This document shows positions 9,601-19,734 of a DNA stretch of 39,500 nt, one piece after another. The notes below the pieces were generated by a model that worked only from the letters and a program-made list of their open reading frames with translations, had not been told where the DNA came from and made no database searches. The position numbers were made by a program, and so were the translations under genes. How positions within the stretch are numbered: the stretch's first letter is position 1; every line of letters starts with the position of its first letter. The stretch is taken from positions 988,290 through 1,027,789 of the forward strand of contig BCLD01000002.1 in assembly GCA_001600875.1 (NCBI GenBank). The letters are read 5' to 3'. This DNA is from Solicoccozyma terricola. Taxonomy: Eukaryota; Basidiomycota; Tremellomycetes; Filobasidiales; Piskurozymaceae.

Positions 9601-12028
9601 TTGGACCACTACGCCAGATTTGCAATCGATCCTCGCTATCGGATTCTCCGATCGCATCGAACTATGTTGTGAGAAACGTATGGACTATGCTAACATGGAG
9701 ACAGCATGGCAAACGCTCCATGTAATCTCCGTGTCTCAGTGAGTCTCCTTTGGCATGGACTGGATCCAAACATGCGCCTTAGATCTTATGCGACACCACC
9801 ACAGCCTCACACCACATCCAATAAGCGACTCCATCTGGCTAGCAGACGGATCTTTCGCCGTTGGCGCATACAACGGCTTGTTCGTGTTTCGGCCTGGCGA
9901 CCCGTCAGCCAAGGATGGTTCCAAGTCCAATCTGTTTCAAGAGGTGGTGCGTCGCAATGGACCTTTGGTTGATTATCATCCACAGAATATCGCCCAGTGC
10001 CTGCTGTGGAGTGAGTGAGATTCTAACATTCATCGGTGACAAGCGATGGTGAAGCGACATCTCTTGCCCGCAGACAAAGAAGACGTCGTCCGCGAGATAT
10101 TCCAACGTCTGGTCAAAGCCGTCGACGACGCTGTGGAGGACGAGCCTGTCCACTTTTTCCGGCTGACTGCGGCTGATTATTGGGCAACGGATAGGCAGCG
10201 GGTGGCAACTCAGAATGTCAGCTTATTCCGTGTCATCGGCTCCGCATCCAAGTGTTGATATCTGCCTTGGGTTCTGCGCAGAAACCGTCTAGATCAGCCA
10301 GACGCGAATCAAGATATGGCAGCTTATTCGAGACCCGCTTGGTAGATGAAGTGTAGGTGAAATGTTTCCTAGCTGGCTAGAGCCGTAAATGACGCCGCTG
10401 AACTTCGTCAGAGAGGGCGGCTTGACTGAAGTGGAACTGGCTCGATTGACTCTCTCGATATCCAAGTTGAGTCTGACCAAAGAGGAAAGCGAGCGGTTAG
10501 TTTTGTTGGCCGGCATTTTCTCCAAGGTAGGCGCTGGCACCAGAGTTCTGAGCGGGGATCGTGGCTGATGTTCGTCGGCTTACCTCGCTAGGTTGAAGAG
10601 CTCCGCCGATCATTGGACATTAACGGTCTCCGATACCTCACGTCTCTGCGATTATTCGCTGCGTGGCAACGCCAGCTGTCAAAGGCGAATAAGGGGGCCG
10701 AAACCGAGTTGATGCTCATCCACGATCGGCATGATCATCGTGACAGGCTCGCGTTTCGAAACATCGTGTGGGCGACGCACAGCGATTCGCAGGAGATCCT
10801 GCTTCAAGCAACAAACGAAGTCTGCGCGCAGTCGCGCATGTTATGGAAGGACGCCCAGCGTTATGGTGTTTTCATGTGGTTGCGCAGCCGCGAGAGCATC
10901 GTGAGTGACCTTGGTGTATCTTGTTAACGCCATCACTAATCGCGTATGCATACGCAGCGGGCCCTCACGGATACAATCGCGCGGAATGAATTCCTTGTCA
11001 GCGATCGCGATCCGACCACATGTTCATTGTTTTACTTTGCTCTGGGCAGGAAGTCCGTTGTTCATGGTCTCTGGAGACAGTCTGGAGGTCACCCCGAGCA
11101 GCAGTCCATGCTCAAGTTTCTCGCGAACGACTTTACGCAACCTCGGTGGAAGACGGCGGCGCTCAAGAACGCATATGCCCTGCTATCAAAGCAGCGATAT
11201 GGTGAGTGGAAGAGCGAAGTGATGCATTGATTCAGACGTTGCTAACTAGGATTGACTTCACAGCTTACGCAGCGGCCTTTTTCCTCCTCGGGGACAGCCC
11301 GAAAGACGCCATCAACGTATGTGTTCGTCAATTACATGACCTGCAACTGGCCACTGCCATTGCGATGATCCAGGATGACTCCGATTCGACTTTGTTGAAA
11401 GACCTGATTACGCGGCATGTCCTTCCGCTTGCTTTGTCTGGAGGGCATCGATGGCTCGCCCATTGGTCCTTGTGGATGCAAGGCAAGCATGATCTGGCAG
11501 GCAAGGCTTTGCTGGTGAGCAAATGTCGGGCAATAAATCATGTCGCTCTATGCTGATCATTAGTTAATATACTTGCAGGTGCCTTTTGGGGAGTTGAACG
11601 CGCTGTGTGGTCGTCTGGTCGATACAGTAGGCGAACCGGAAAACGACGACCCGAGTCTGGCGTTGCTCGTGCACCACCTGCGTACGAGTGGTAATATTCC
11701 CCTCGCTACTGTCTCCGGTCACACCGAGTTCCAGTTCGTACTTCACAACGCGCAGATCTTCCGACGAATGGGTTGTCACAATTTAGCCCTCGCGCTTGTG
11801 CGCGAGTGGACATTCCTCCGACCTCACATCGAGCGGGTCAAGCGGTTGTCTGTGTCTTCAGTGATGAGCTCCACGGGGAAGCATACAAGGTTGGACGATG
11901 GCGAGGCGGCGGACATTGCGGCAACACTTGCTAAACCCGCCCCCAAGAAGGTGACGGGCATAGGAATGGGAATGCAGAGTGATGCAGCTCAGGGCAATGT
12001 GGAATTTGACATGGGGTCATTCTTCTGA
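6699..12028 (+). CDS. RAV1: RAVE complex subunit Rav1 (regulator of V-ATPase assembly)
   Basis: Rav1, with Rav2 and Skp1, promotes assembly of the V1 and Vo sectors of the vacuolar H+-ATPase. Seventeen exons splice to 4215 nt (1404 aa; budding yeast Rav1 is about 1357): 6699-6794, 6869-7021, 7097-7241, 7369-7538, 7606-7727, 7794-8184, 8253-9351, 9429-9519, 9580-9738, 9805-10010, 10074-10216, 10282-10352, 10412-10526, 10592-10900, 10958-11201, 11264-11514, 11579-12028. The N-terminal half is WD-like beta-propeller sequence (for example AYATFDDVLVLD, NLLVVWRCK, YTIATDDVVRIWSP). The C-terminal half carries the Rav1p_C domain: LTPHPISDSIWLADGSFAVG, GPLVDYHPQNIAQCLLW, then FLANDFTQPRWKTAALKNAY and AAAFFLLGDSPKDAIN near residues 1145-1190. 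The start at 6699 gives LGKINQSKYEQ, fitting the family N-terminus. Exons 11-13 have the weakest support (a GTCAGC donor). Confidence 0.93.
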
Positions 12029-12123
12029 AATGCGCGATGCTGTGGATGGCTACGAGACACAACCGATCCAACCTTAAGAATATGTGTGATGACTGTATTC
12101 ATAGCATTCAAGTGCCCGAAATT

Positions 12124-14610
12124 TCATCCATCAGCATTGCGATATCGCGGAGGGACGTAGCGGATACCAAAAATGTCGAAGATCTCCCTCTCGCTCTTAG
12201 GGTACAATTCCTCCCCTGTGTTGCGATAATGTAGGGATCCCGAGTCGAATTTGAGACCCCTGCAGCAGAAGCGGCAGTCAGCGAGTCTCTGGCCAGTTAT
12301 ACCTCTCAGTAGGACGTACAGTTCGTTCTCTGCGTAACGCCTGAAACAGTACAAATGACGTTTTCAAGTCAGTCGAGGACAATCGTAGCAAACAAGGCAG
12401 GTAAAGCACACCTCAAATCCCTCTCAAACATCATGCTGCCGCTCCAACCCAGGACAGCGAGAGGGTACGTCCTTTTCGGCGAGCTGATCAGGTCTACCCG
12501 TCGATGTAGACGCTGTATCGAACTCCCATGGACAGGAGGAAGCCGGAAGATGACGAAAGCTTTGTCGAGGCCGTCGAAATTTTTATGAACAGGGACCTGG
12601 TGGGATGCGGCCGTGATTTCTGCGAAGATAAGGACATCATCAGGACACTGGCGTATGTGATATCGCGACGTTGCTAACGAAGGACATGCGTTATGATACC
12701 TATCGCTCGCATTCCAGTCAGCTCCGTCCAAAGATTCACTGCCATTATGATCTCACCTAAATCCCCCATCCGCATGTACAGATCGTGCAACAACCCGACG
12801 TCGCCTCCATCCTCGGGGGGACAAAACACCACATCCACATCATTTGATTCGGTTTTGCCTCTTCGATACCTATACGCAGGCAGTGAGTTCACGATCGCGG
12901 GACGGATCACACAAGGCATACTCACCCTCCCGTCAAAGTATACCGACACCCTGGCATCAACTCGTCGAGATGTTGCTTAACACATCGACCTATCTCTTCA
13001 ACTTCATCACGCGGGATCCTGTATGTTGTATGTTGGCTTACTGATTGTCCATCTGATGTTTGCTCGCAGACAACTCACGGTGTATCCAGCTCATCCTTCA
13101 AACTAATCCACTCTCTAACGACTTCCGCCTGGCTCATCCTCCCCTCCCTCTTCCTCCTCTCAGCATTCCTACTCCTCCTTCTCTCCTTGCCACCTTCTCT
13201 CATACGTTGCCATGACGTCCCAAGTGGTATGCCTTCGCCTAAAGCCCCTTCCGACCACTCTGCATCTTCTCGAAGTCGGTAAAGCTCAGCTACGTCTTCC
13301 AATGACCGACACATGTGGACATTGTATAGCTCCATGGCTTTGGATGTTCCGATGGTGAATATCGAAGCGAACAGATTTAGCGTTTGAAATTTCTGGGAAG
13401 TAACTATTTCTTGAGATTCGGCGATAGAGCCTGTACGTAGGTATTCCTCGATCTAGTGAGACGGGTAGGGTGGTAAGCGGAGCCTCGAGACGGTATCGGG
13501 AGATAATCATCATTCACTCGATCTGCTACTTTTGGACCCAGGTCATGAAGTTTCCTAGCTTCATCTCCCGACTTGAGCCTCCTCGGTACAGCTATTCGAC
13601 ATCGCGCAGACGCAAAAGATCAGCTATCCTATTCCATGAGACGAGACTTGGAGGTTCGTTCACCTTTCAGTATCTATTCATCGGGGAAAAGGTCAAAAAG
13701 TCCAATCAGCGTCCAATAGTTCGTAAGGACCAGTTAGGAATGGATGGATATATAGGACACTAGCGGGGACTCACACTGATACTCCTTCGATAACTCAACA
13801 CATTCGCATTCTTTTGATCTGGATCTTCGTATTCTCTCAATTGATATATTGGTTTGATTGCATTGATCTGAGGGCAACTCGTCTGTTAGTCAGGGATCCC
13901 ACTCGAAGACCGTTCGATAGAGCGGAGCTTACTATGTCTTGATTGGGACAGATGAGCGGCGAGCAGCGTTTGATGGCTAGTCGAGGGATATCTTCCAATG
14001 GACAGTCTTCATCTGGCGGTTCCAGGTCAGGAGGATGGTCCGGTAGAGGCTCATCGACAGGGGTGTTGTCGAATGGCGGTGGTCCAGAGTTGGCGACCAG
14101 GTATTCCGAACGAGGTGGTATTGTTGGAGCAGGAGGGCATTCGATTGTTGGTCGACTCGACGTGGATATCGAGGCGTATTTCAGACAAGCGCTGTAGCAA
14201 TCCTTGATATAATCCACTGAAAGCACCTGCTTCGATTGCAGCCATCGACTGCCTATGATTCTTTCCAGCCTAGGACGTCCCCTCAACGCTGTGACGGCGA
14301 ACGTACACTCGTCCAATGCAGACACGATGCCTCCAAGCGCTTCGATCTGAGCGTAAATAGCTGGCAACTCTCCATCCAACTTGGTTGGGATGACATGTAC
14401 TCGTATACGGGAGAGTGAAGGGTATAGGACGATGGGGTCTGCCAGCAGGAGATGCGAAGATGATGCAGTCGTTTCTTCGGAAGACTGGATGGCAGGGTTG
14501 GGCTGTGGAGGGGGGCGGTGAGGAGGCCGATGGGAGGACCGGTGGGTACGGTATGGTGGCATGGCTGGCGGGAACGAAACGGAGACCCGGAGAGAATGGC
14601 TGCTGGCCAC
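12124..14610 (-). CDS. POL4: Family X DNA polymerase with BRCT domain (Pol4 / lambda-mu type)
   Basis: Nuclear gap-filling polymerase of non-homologous end joining and base-excision repair. Ten exons on the minus strand: 13933-14610, 13777-13867, 13518-13591, 13079-13452, 12926-13018, 12757-12869, 12679-12699, 12412-12619, 12320-12340, 12124-12259, giving 602 aa. Residues 1-50 are Pro/His-rich. A BRCT-like domain follows at about 60-155 (GGIVSALDECTFAVTA, RWLQSKQVLSVDYIKDCY). The 8-kDa and fingers parts read INAIKPIYQLREYE and KLHDLGPKVADRIEEYLRTG. The palm has GGYRRGKTESNDVDVVF, with two metal-binding aspartates in DVD, and the third Asp in RRVDLI. The thumb ends IFDIFGIRYVPPRYRNADG. All three catalytic aspartates are present. 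Exon 2 seems to use a GTGTGAGT donor, chosen because it keeps frame. It converges with RAV1, 95 bp apart. Confidence 0.9.
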
Positions 14611-14802
14611 CCTGACCCTCCGAAGAGAGTCGTCCAGTGTCTAGGCTGGTGTGCGTGTTTGTATGCTCCACTCCAATTAGATGAAGATGGTCGGCCGGTG
14701 CCTTAGATCGGATCTAGCCGAATTGTAAACATACGACACCACCGTCATATCATCACATCGTCATCCTTCCATTCTCGTACATTTCGTCAAACCGCCTCTT
14801 TT

Positions 14803-16799
14803 TCAGCTTGGAGCTTCGATGACCAGTTCCATCTATGCACCAAGATCAGCGTTAGACATACCGAGCCAGAGAAAAGCTCAACAGACTTACAAAGGAATTG
14901 TAGTCCAACGTCAAACGACCTTCTCCTCTAACATCGCGTCTGCCAACGGACCGTCATCGAATCAGCAAACGTACATTTCTTTTTCCATTCCTTCCGTAGA
15001 TCGTTTGTGAATAACTCACTTTCTGAACGACTCGGAGAAATGCTTCACAGTAACACAAGCCATGAGGAATCTATCAAATGTCATTCCACGAGGGGTGTTA
15101 GGGTCGGTCTTCGGTGGTGCTGGAAAAAATCATCAAAGTCATACATCATATCAACATCCCGACACAGATGGTACTAAAATGGCACAGGCAGCTCACCAAA
15201 TCTCTTCTCCAACTTCTTGACTAAATCCGCAGGCAAAGGAAACCCAAACGACTTCAGAGCTTGTTCGAGTTCTTTACGATCTATCGTTCCGGATTGATCG
15301 CGGTCGAAACGATTGAAGATTACGTGCCAGTCCTGTGAGGCGTGGGGAATTGAGTGGCGGAGTGCGATATGAAATATAAGAGAAGGAAAGGAAAGACATA
15401 ACATCAGCAAAACAAGCGAGTAGCCAACATATAACGTGAAGTGGTATCATCTCACATTGATGTATCGATACAACCCTTCAAACTCGGAGAAGTTGATTGA
15501 TCCAGATCGATCAGTGTCGAAGATGTCTAATCGTTGTGTGAGACGGACGAGATGTCAGTATGGGTTGATGGTATGGGCTACATGTTGGAGCGGAAAACAC
15601 CCACTCATCAACTGTGTAGGAAAGGAACAGGAGGGAAAAACAGCCCTCAATCAGTACATCCGTAAACTCCCAACGTCTCTATCTCATCCGCTTCTTGCTA
15701 CGAATAACTCATCCAGTCCCAGACAACCCTCCGCCCACCTGTCCAAACTCACCATCTTCACACAATCCTCCCTCGGTTCAATTTTCCAACCTGCTCCACC
15801 ACCTTGTCCCCGATCTCTAGATAACAACGCAGTCACTTCTTTAGCTGACAGTTGACCCGATTGAGAGATATCCATCGATGCAAAGCTGGATATCAGAAAT
15901 ACACAAAAAAGTGGGGAAGGGTATGGTATGATATGTAAGCGCAATAATCTTTCCGGTTCAGAGGGAAACGAGGAGATGACGTACAGATTCCACAATTCAG
16001 CTTCTGTACCACCTTGCGTCGGTCCTCCTAAGTTTTGGCCACCTCCACCTGGAGCCGCGTTCGCTGATCTTCCACCAGGTCCACCTTGCCCACCTTGCCC
16101 GCCTTGTCCATACGCTTGCTGTTGACCGACTTCATGAGAACTCGACCTTACAGGTCCTTGATTAGGTGGAGGATCGCGATACGAACCCGAACCCGACCCA
16201 GACCCGGAAGTAGGAGGAGGATCACGTAGAGTTTCTCGATGAGGTGCGTGAGTCTGTGGTGGTGGTTGATGATATGCAGACAGACCTGGAGTTTGTGATG
16301 TATAGGAGGAGGAAATTGGAAGGGGAGGCGGTGGTTGTTGGTGATGAGAAGCAGGGTGGATGGGTTGAGAGGAAGAACGAGGTGGTTGAGATTGTGGAGA
16401 ATATGATGGATATGGAGGTTCTTGTTGTCGTCCTCCTTGGAATTGAGGTGGATACGGTTGGTTTTGTTGGAAAGGAGGTTGTGTGTAGCCTTGTTGTTGT
16501 TGTTGTTGTTGTTGTTGTTGAGGTGGTGGTGGTGGACGAGATTGCTGATAGCTACTTCCTCCTGAGTTACCACCACCGCCGTTATATGATGGATAGGAAG
16601 ATGGACCAGCTTGTTGTTGCTGTGGTGGTGGAGCGTACTGCTGCTGCTGCTGTTGACCCTGACCCTGATACGCTGGATACCCCCCTCGTCCTTGTTGCGG
16701 TGGTGGAGTATTCCGATATCCCTGCTGTTGATCTGGAGCTGGACCTGGACCTGGGCCTCCTCCCTGTCCATACCCTTGCTGCTGTGGAGGATGGGCCAT
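14803..16799 (-). CDS. PEF1: Penta-EF-hand calcium-binding protein (peflin/ALG-2 type)
   Basis: Eight exons on the minus strand: 15985-16799, 15753-15885, 15605-15611, 15456-15526, 15197-15332, 15020-15119, 14891-14939, 14803-14832, giving 446 aa. The N-terminal 270 residues are Gly/Pro/Gln/Tyr-rich with Q runs, as in peflins. The C-terminus holds five EF-hand units: SMDISQSGQLSAKEV, NIFDTDRSGSINFSEF, NRFDRDQSGTIDRKEL, and two degenerate ones around RGMTFDRFLMACVTV and RGEGRLTLDYNSFMELVI. Units 2 and 3 keep canonical D-x-D-x-S-G loops. The 7-nt exon is required to restore LMNIFDTDRSG. The start at 16799 (MAHPPQQQGYGQ) was chosen by likeness to peflins; in-frame ATGs at 16934 and 17036 would add 45 or 79 residues. 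Confidence 0.88.
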
Positions 16800-17395
16800 C
16801 TTGGGTCTGGGCGTCACCGTCTTCGGAGCGATGGGCGTCGATGTATCATGTAACGCGTGGTCTGCGATTGCGAATGGAGAGTCGGAATTGAGAGAGGATG
16901 GTCTGCCGAGGCCGAAAAAGGAAGGGTCAGACATGGAGGTGATGGTGGTGGTGGAGGAGGAGGAGGTCGTGATGATGATGGAGGCTATGGTGAGGACGTC
17001 GACGATGGTGATGTATGAGCTCACGGTCATTGTCATCCATACCTTCCAATTGTTTACTTTAGTACCAATCCACCCATTTCACGTGAAAGCTCAACGTCGA
17101 CGTCGTTCCTGATCGCGACAGGGCTTTGGGAGGTGACATGGAGATGACAGGAGGTTTGGATTGCGCATCGTACAGAGACTGGTATCCTAGCAATGGAACA
17201 CATTAAGCCCATCTTCCACACCACATCCCAACTTCGCGGTGTATACGAGTCGTACGATATGACCATCCACTGAAATTTCGCCGCTCCCGCCACCCAGTGT
17301 GAGCTCCGACTTCCCGCAATCACGCAGTCGAGCATCTTGTCCTGACCGTATGCCTCAGAGGCATGGTTCGGACGGTCGCCTATACTCCTTTCCAG

Positions 17396-17656
17396 TCAGG
17401 GTAGTCGGGCAAACTCGGGCGTTTCGTCTACACCTGCAGGACAAAGGAATGAATCAAGAAGCAGGGAAGCAAGGGGTGAGTGTGACAAGACAGTGATGCT
17501 ACTCTTGTCCCTGGGGCAGTATAACAGTGGTGATTCATTGCATGTTCAGGGTAGTCGGGCAAACTCGGGCGTAGAACAAAGGAATGAATCAAGAAGCAAG
17601 GAAGCAAGGGGTGAGTGTGACAAGACAGTGAGGCTACTCTTGTCCCTGGGGCAGTA
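17396..17656. repeat. Tandem duplication upstream of gene D
   Basis: Copy 1 is 17396-17522 and copy 2 17546-17656. Shared blocks include TCAGGGTAGTCGGGCAAACT, GGGGTGAGTGTGACAAGACA and CTACTCTTGTCCCTGGGGCA. Copy 2 lacks about 18 bases in its first third. Copy 2 is followed by TATATATG and then the gene D start 83 bases past the copy, so this is probably a duplicated promoter. The rest of 17037-17738 shows nothing else I can support. Confidence 0.85.
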
Positions 17657-17738
17657 TATATGTAGAGTCAGATTTCTTATTCTGCCCCCTTCCATGCACA
17701 ACATTCATTCCCTCTAACTCTCACTCACAATCACCAAC

Positions 17739-18438
17739 ATGTCACCAACTGCAAGCATCACAGGCACTGATGAAAAATGGATGAAGAAGGTGTGTACCCC
17801 TTGCATAATGACAACAACACCCAAAACTGCACATTGATGTCGTTGTTTGACAGGCTCTCACGAAGATATGTGAACAGTGGCCAGAAGACAAGCCTTCCTT
17901 TCGTGCCTTTTTTTGGAATGATGGAGGGCTCAACAAGGACTTGATCTATGATGAACCAATTTTGGTAGGTTTTGCACACCGAAAACAGTCATTGTGTATT
18001 TGATCATTGATACCCTGAACTTTACAGCTCGAATCCTTCCCTACCCCTGATGTCACATTCGATTTGGGAGGGGAGAAAATGCCGGAGCCGAGTTTTCTGG
18101 TAAAGACCCCGACATTCGACGTTGACGGGTCGGATCACTACGCGCTGATGAGGGGGATGCCAATCGGGCGGGGACCATATTCCCTGCGAGTCAAAGTGTA
18201 CGATATCACTGTGACGGAGTTGCGCCAACCTTCCGCTCTCAAGGAAGGTTGCGATTCGAAGAGCTCATCGAAAGATGGGTCTTTGGAGGGAAGCATGGTC
18301 CCACCGACCGGAGAAGGCTCGACAACTGAGCCTGCGGAGCAACCATCCTCATTCGCAGGTAGTAGTGTCAGTTTGACGACAGGAGATCAATCGCGCATCT
18401 CTACTCTAGGTGTTACGACCTTCAAGTCAAAGTTATAA
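17739..18438 (+). CDS. Small three-exon protein, family member D (unknown function)
   Basis: Exons 17739-17789 (17 codons), 17854-17964 (37 codons) and 18028-18438 (136 codons plus stop) give 190 aa, with two phase 0 introns of 64 and 63 nt. It starts MSPTASITGTDEKWMKK. Exon 2 opens ALTKICEQWP, aligning with VLEAVRKVMP (B), VFESLRQVMP (C) and VYDFARHLLP (A), with Pro at position 10 in all four. Exon 3 has VKTPTFDVDGSDHY and a beta-like stretch (GPYSLRVKVYDITVTEL), then a long Ser/Thr/Gly/Glu-rich tail that looks disordered. There is no signal peptide and no known domain. It lies about 12 kb from the A-C cluster, beyond RAV1, POL4 and PEF1. Family membership rests mostly on structure and the exon 2 motif, so it is less certain than for A-C. 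Confidence 0.65.
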
Positions 18439-18834
18439 TGGTAGCTTGAGTATCGACGAGCAAACACTTCTGGCGGCCTTGGCCAACATAGAGTGGGTGG
18501 TAAAGGAGAGGTAGTGGGTCTCAAGTATGCTTGAGTAAGTTTTACATATGAAATAGTGTATCTGGATGCCTTACTAGCCTCTAGGTCCAACTATTTGATC
18601 GTATATATTCACCGTAAAGCCTGCCTGTGGAAGATTTCCTGAATTTAGTCCGCCATTGTACCTACTCCATGTGCATCCATCCCTCCCGCCACCTTAGTAG
18701 GATCGACTCAAGGTCGACCCCCTCGGTCATGTCTTTCGCACTCAAGGGCTGACTGCCGATCATTGCCAATTGTTTGTTCGGGAGACTCGGGGGAGGGGGG
18801 GGGGGGAAGCAAAGGNGGGGGGGGGGGGGCGAAT
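18439..18834. other. Gene-poor stretch ending in a G-rich single-N join
   Basis: I find no supported gene here. The G runs at 18795-18806 and 18817-18829 flank a lone N at 18816, which looks like a scaffold join. The sequences on its two sides may not be adjacent in the genome. Confidence 0.6.
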
Positions 18835-19538
18835 GAGCAATGACGAAAGAAAGCGTGTGGCGCGCAATCTTGGCCTTGCGCAGGTAGCGCCGTAGAGTTT
18901 GTTGAGAACCCTCTTGCTGGCCGCATCGATGGCCCAAACATCGTTGGTCATCTCGGTGCGACGAAGACCCATCGGCGGCAAAGATGACCTCTGCCGGCAT
19001 GTGATCCACGGTGATGGTTTTCAAACCATCATCGAGGGTGTTGGAGTCCAGCACCAGAACCGAGCCAGGCATATCCATCTGCGACGTCCAAATCTCTTTG
19101 CCGTCAGGTGAATAGGCGGCGTTGTGGTTCATGAGATCGAGCGTCTTGTTGATCTCCACGGCGCCCGTGTCAGCGTTGACCTTGAGAACTTCACCGCGCA
19201 TGCCCGAGCCCATCCTCGCCATGTCGTGCCCCTGGCTGAAGTCCACAGCGGGGACTCCGACCATCAGGGTCGCACCGTGTGAGTTGATACTTGTGTGGTG
19301 CGGGAACTTCACGTTCCCAAGCTTGAAGGTGTTGGTGATGTTTTGCTGCCGACGTCACTTACCGAAAGAGTCCCGTCTTCGCCGTTGACGATAAACACCT
19401 CGGCGCCACCCGTCGTGCCGCCATGGGGCAGGAGTACTGGCGGGTAGGCTCCCTGGGGCTGCATTTTGCGAAGGAGAGACACCTCCGCCCCAGGCGGCGA
19501 GGCAACCGATAGACAGAGCAATACAGACTTTTCATCAT
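18835..19538 (-). pseudogene. Decayed bacterial-type YVTN beta-propeller protein
   Basis: Translated on the minus strand, three frames together give one recognisable YncE/YVTN-like beta-propeller protein. The start at 19538 (MMKS) shifts into LCLSVASPPGAEVS, a signal-peptide-like end. Next come GGAEVFIVNGEDGTLSV, then in another frame KLGNVKFPHHTSINSHG, MNHNAAYSPDGKEIWTSQMD and HMPAEVIFAADG, then in a third frame MTNDVWAIDAASKRVLNKL. The blade pattern (SPDG, then a D-N-T turn) is typical of secreted bacterial proteins. At least three frame changes mean it is probably non-functional, or the sequence carries indels; one change could be an intron. It lies 197 bp downstream of the phytochelatin synthase on the same strand and ends near the N join at 18816. 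Confidence 0.62.
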
Positions 19539-19734
19539 GTCCCGCTTTCTTGGGCTCGAACGATTTGCGGCAGACGCCCCTGCAACTGGGGGCGTTGTCT
19601 CGCTATTCCTTGTGTGCTTGGTCGACCAAGCCCTCAGGCGCGCAACGTGGACCGGTAAGTCCGCAATATACACAGAGGCTTATGGCAGGATCTTCGAACT
19701 TCGAATCTTGAGCCCACGGAGCCAACAAGACGCC

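Noticed and set aside
16148..16891. Long frames on both strands in the Gln/Pro-rich part of PEF1
   Set aside because: Shadows of codon repeats in the N-terminal region of PEF1; no independent motif.
17396..17656. Repeats considered as a CRISPR-like array
   Set aside because: Only two long, unequal copies in a eukaryotic promoter, with no spacers of regular size.
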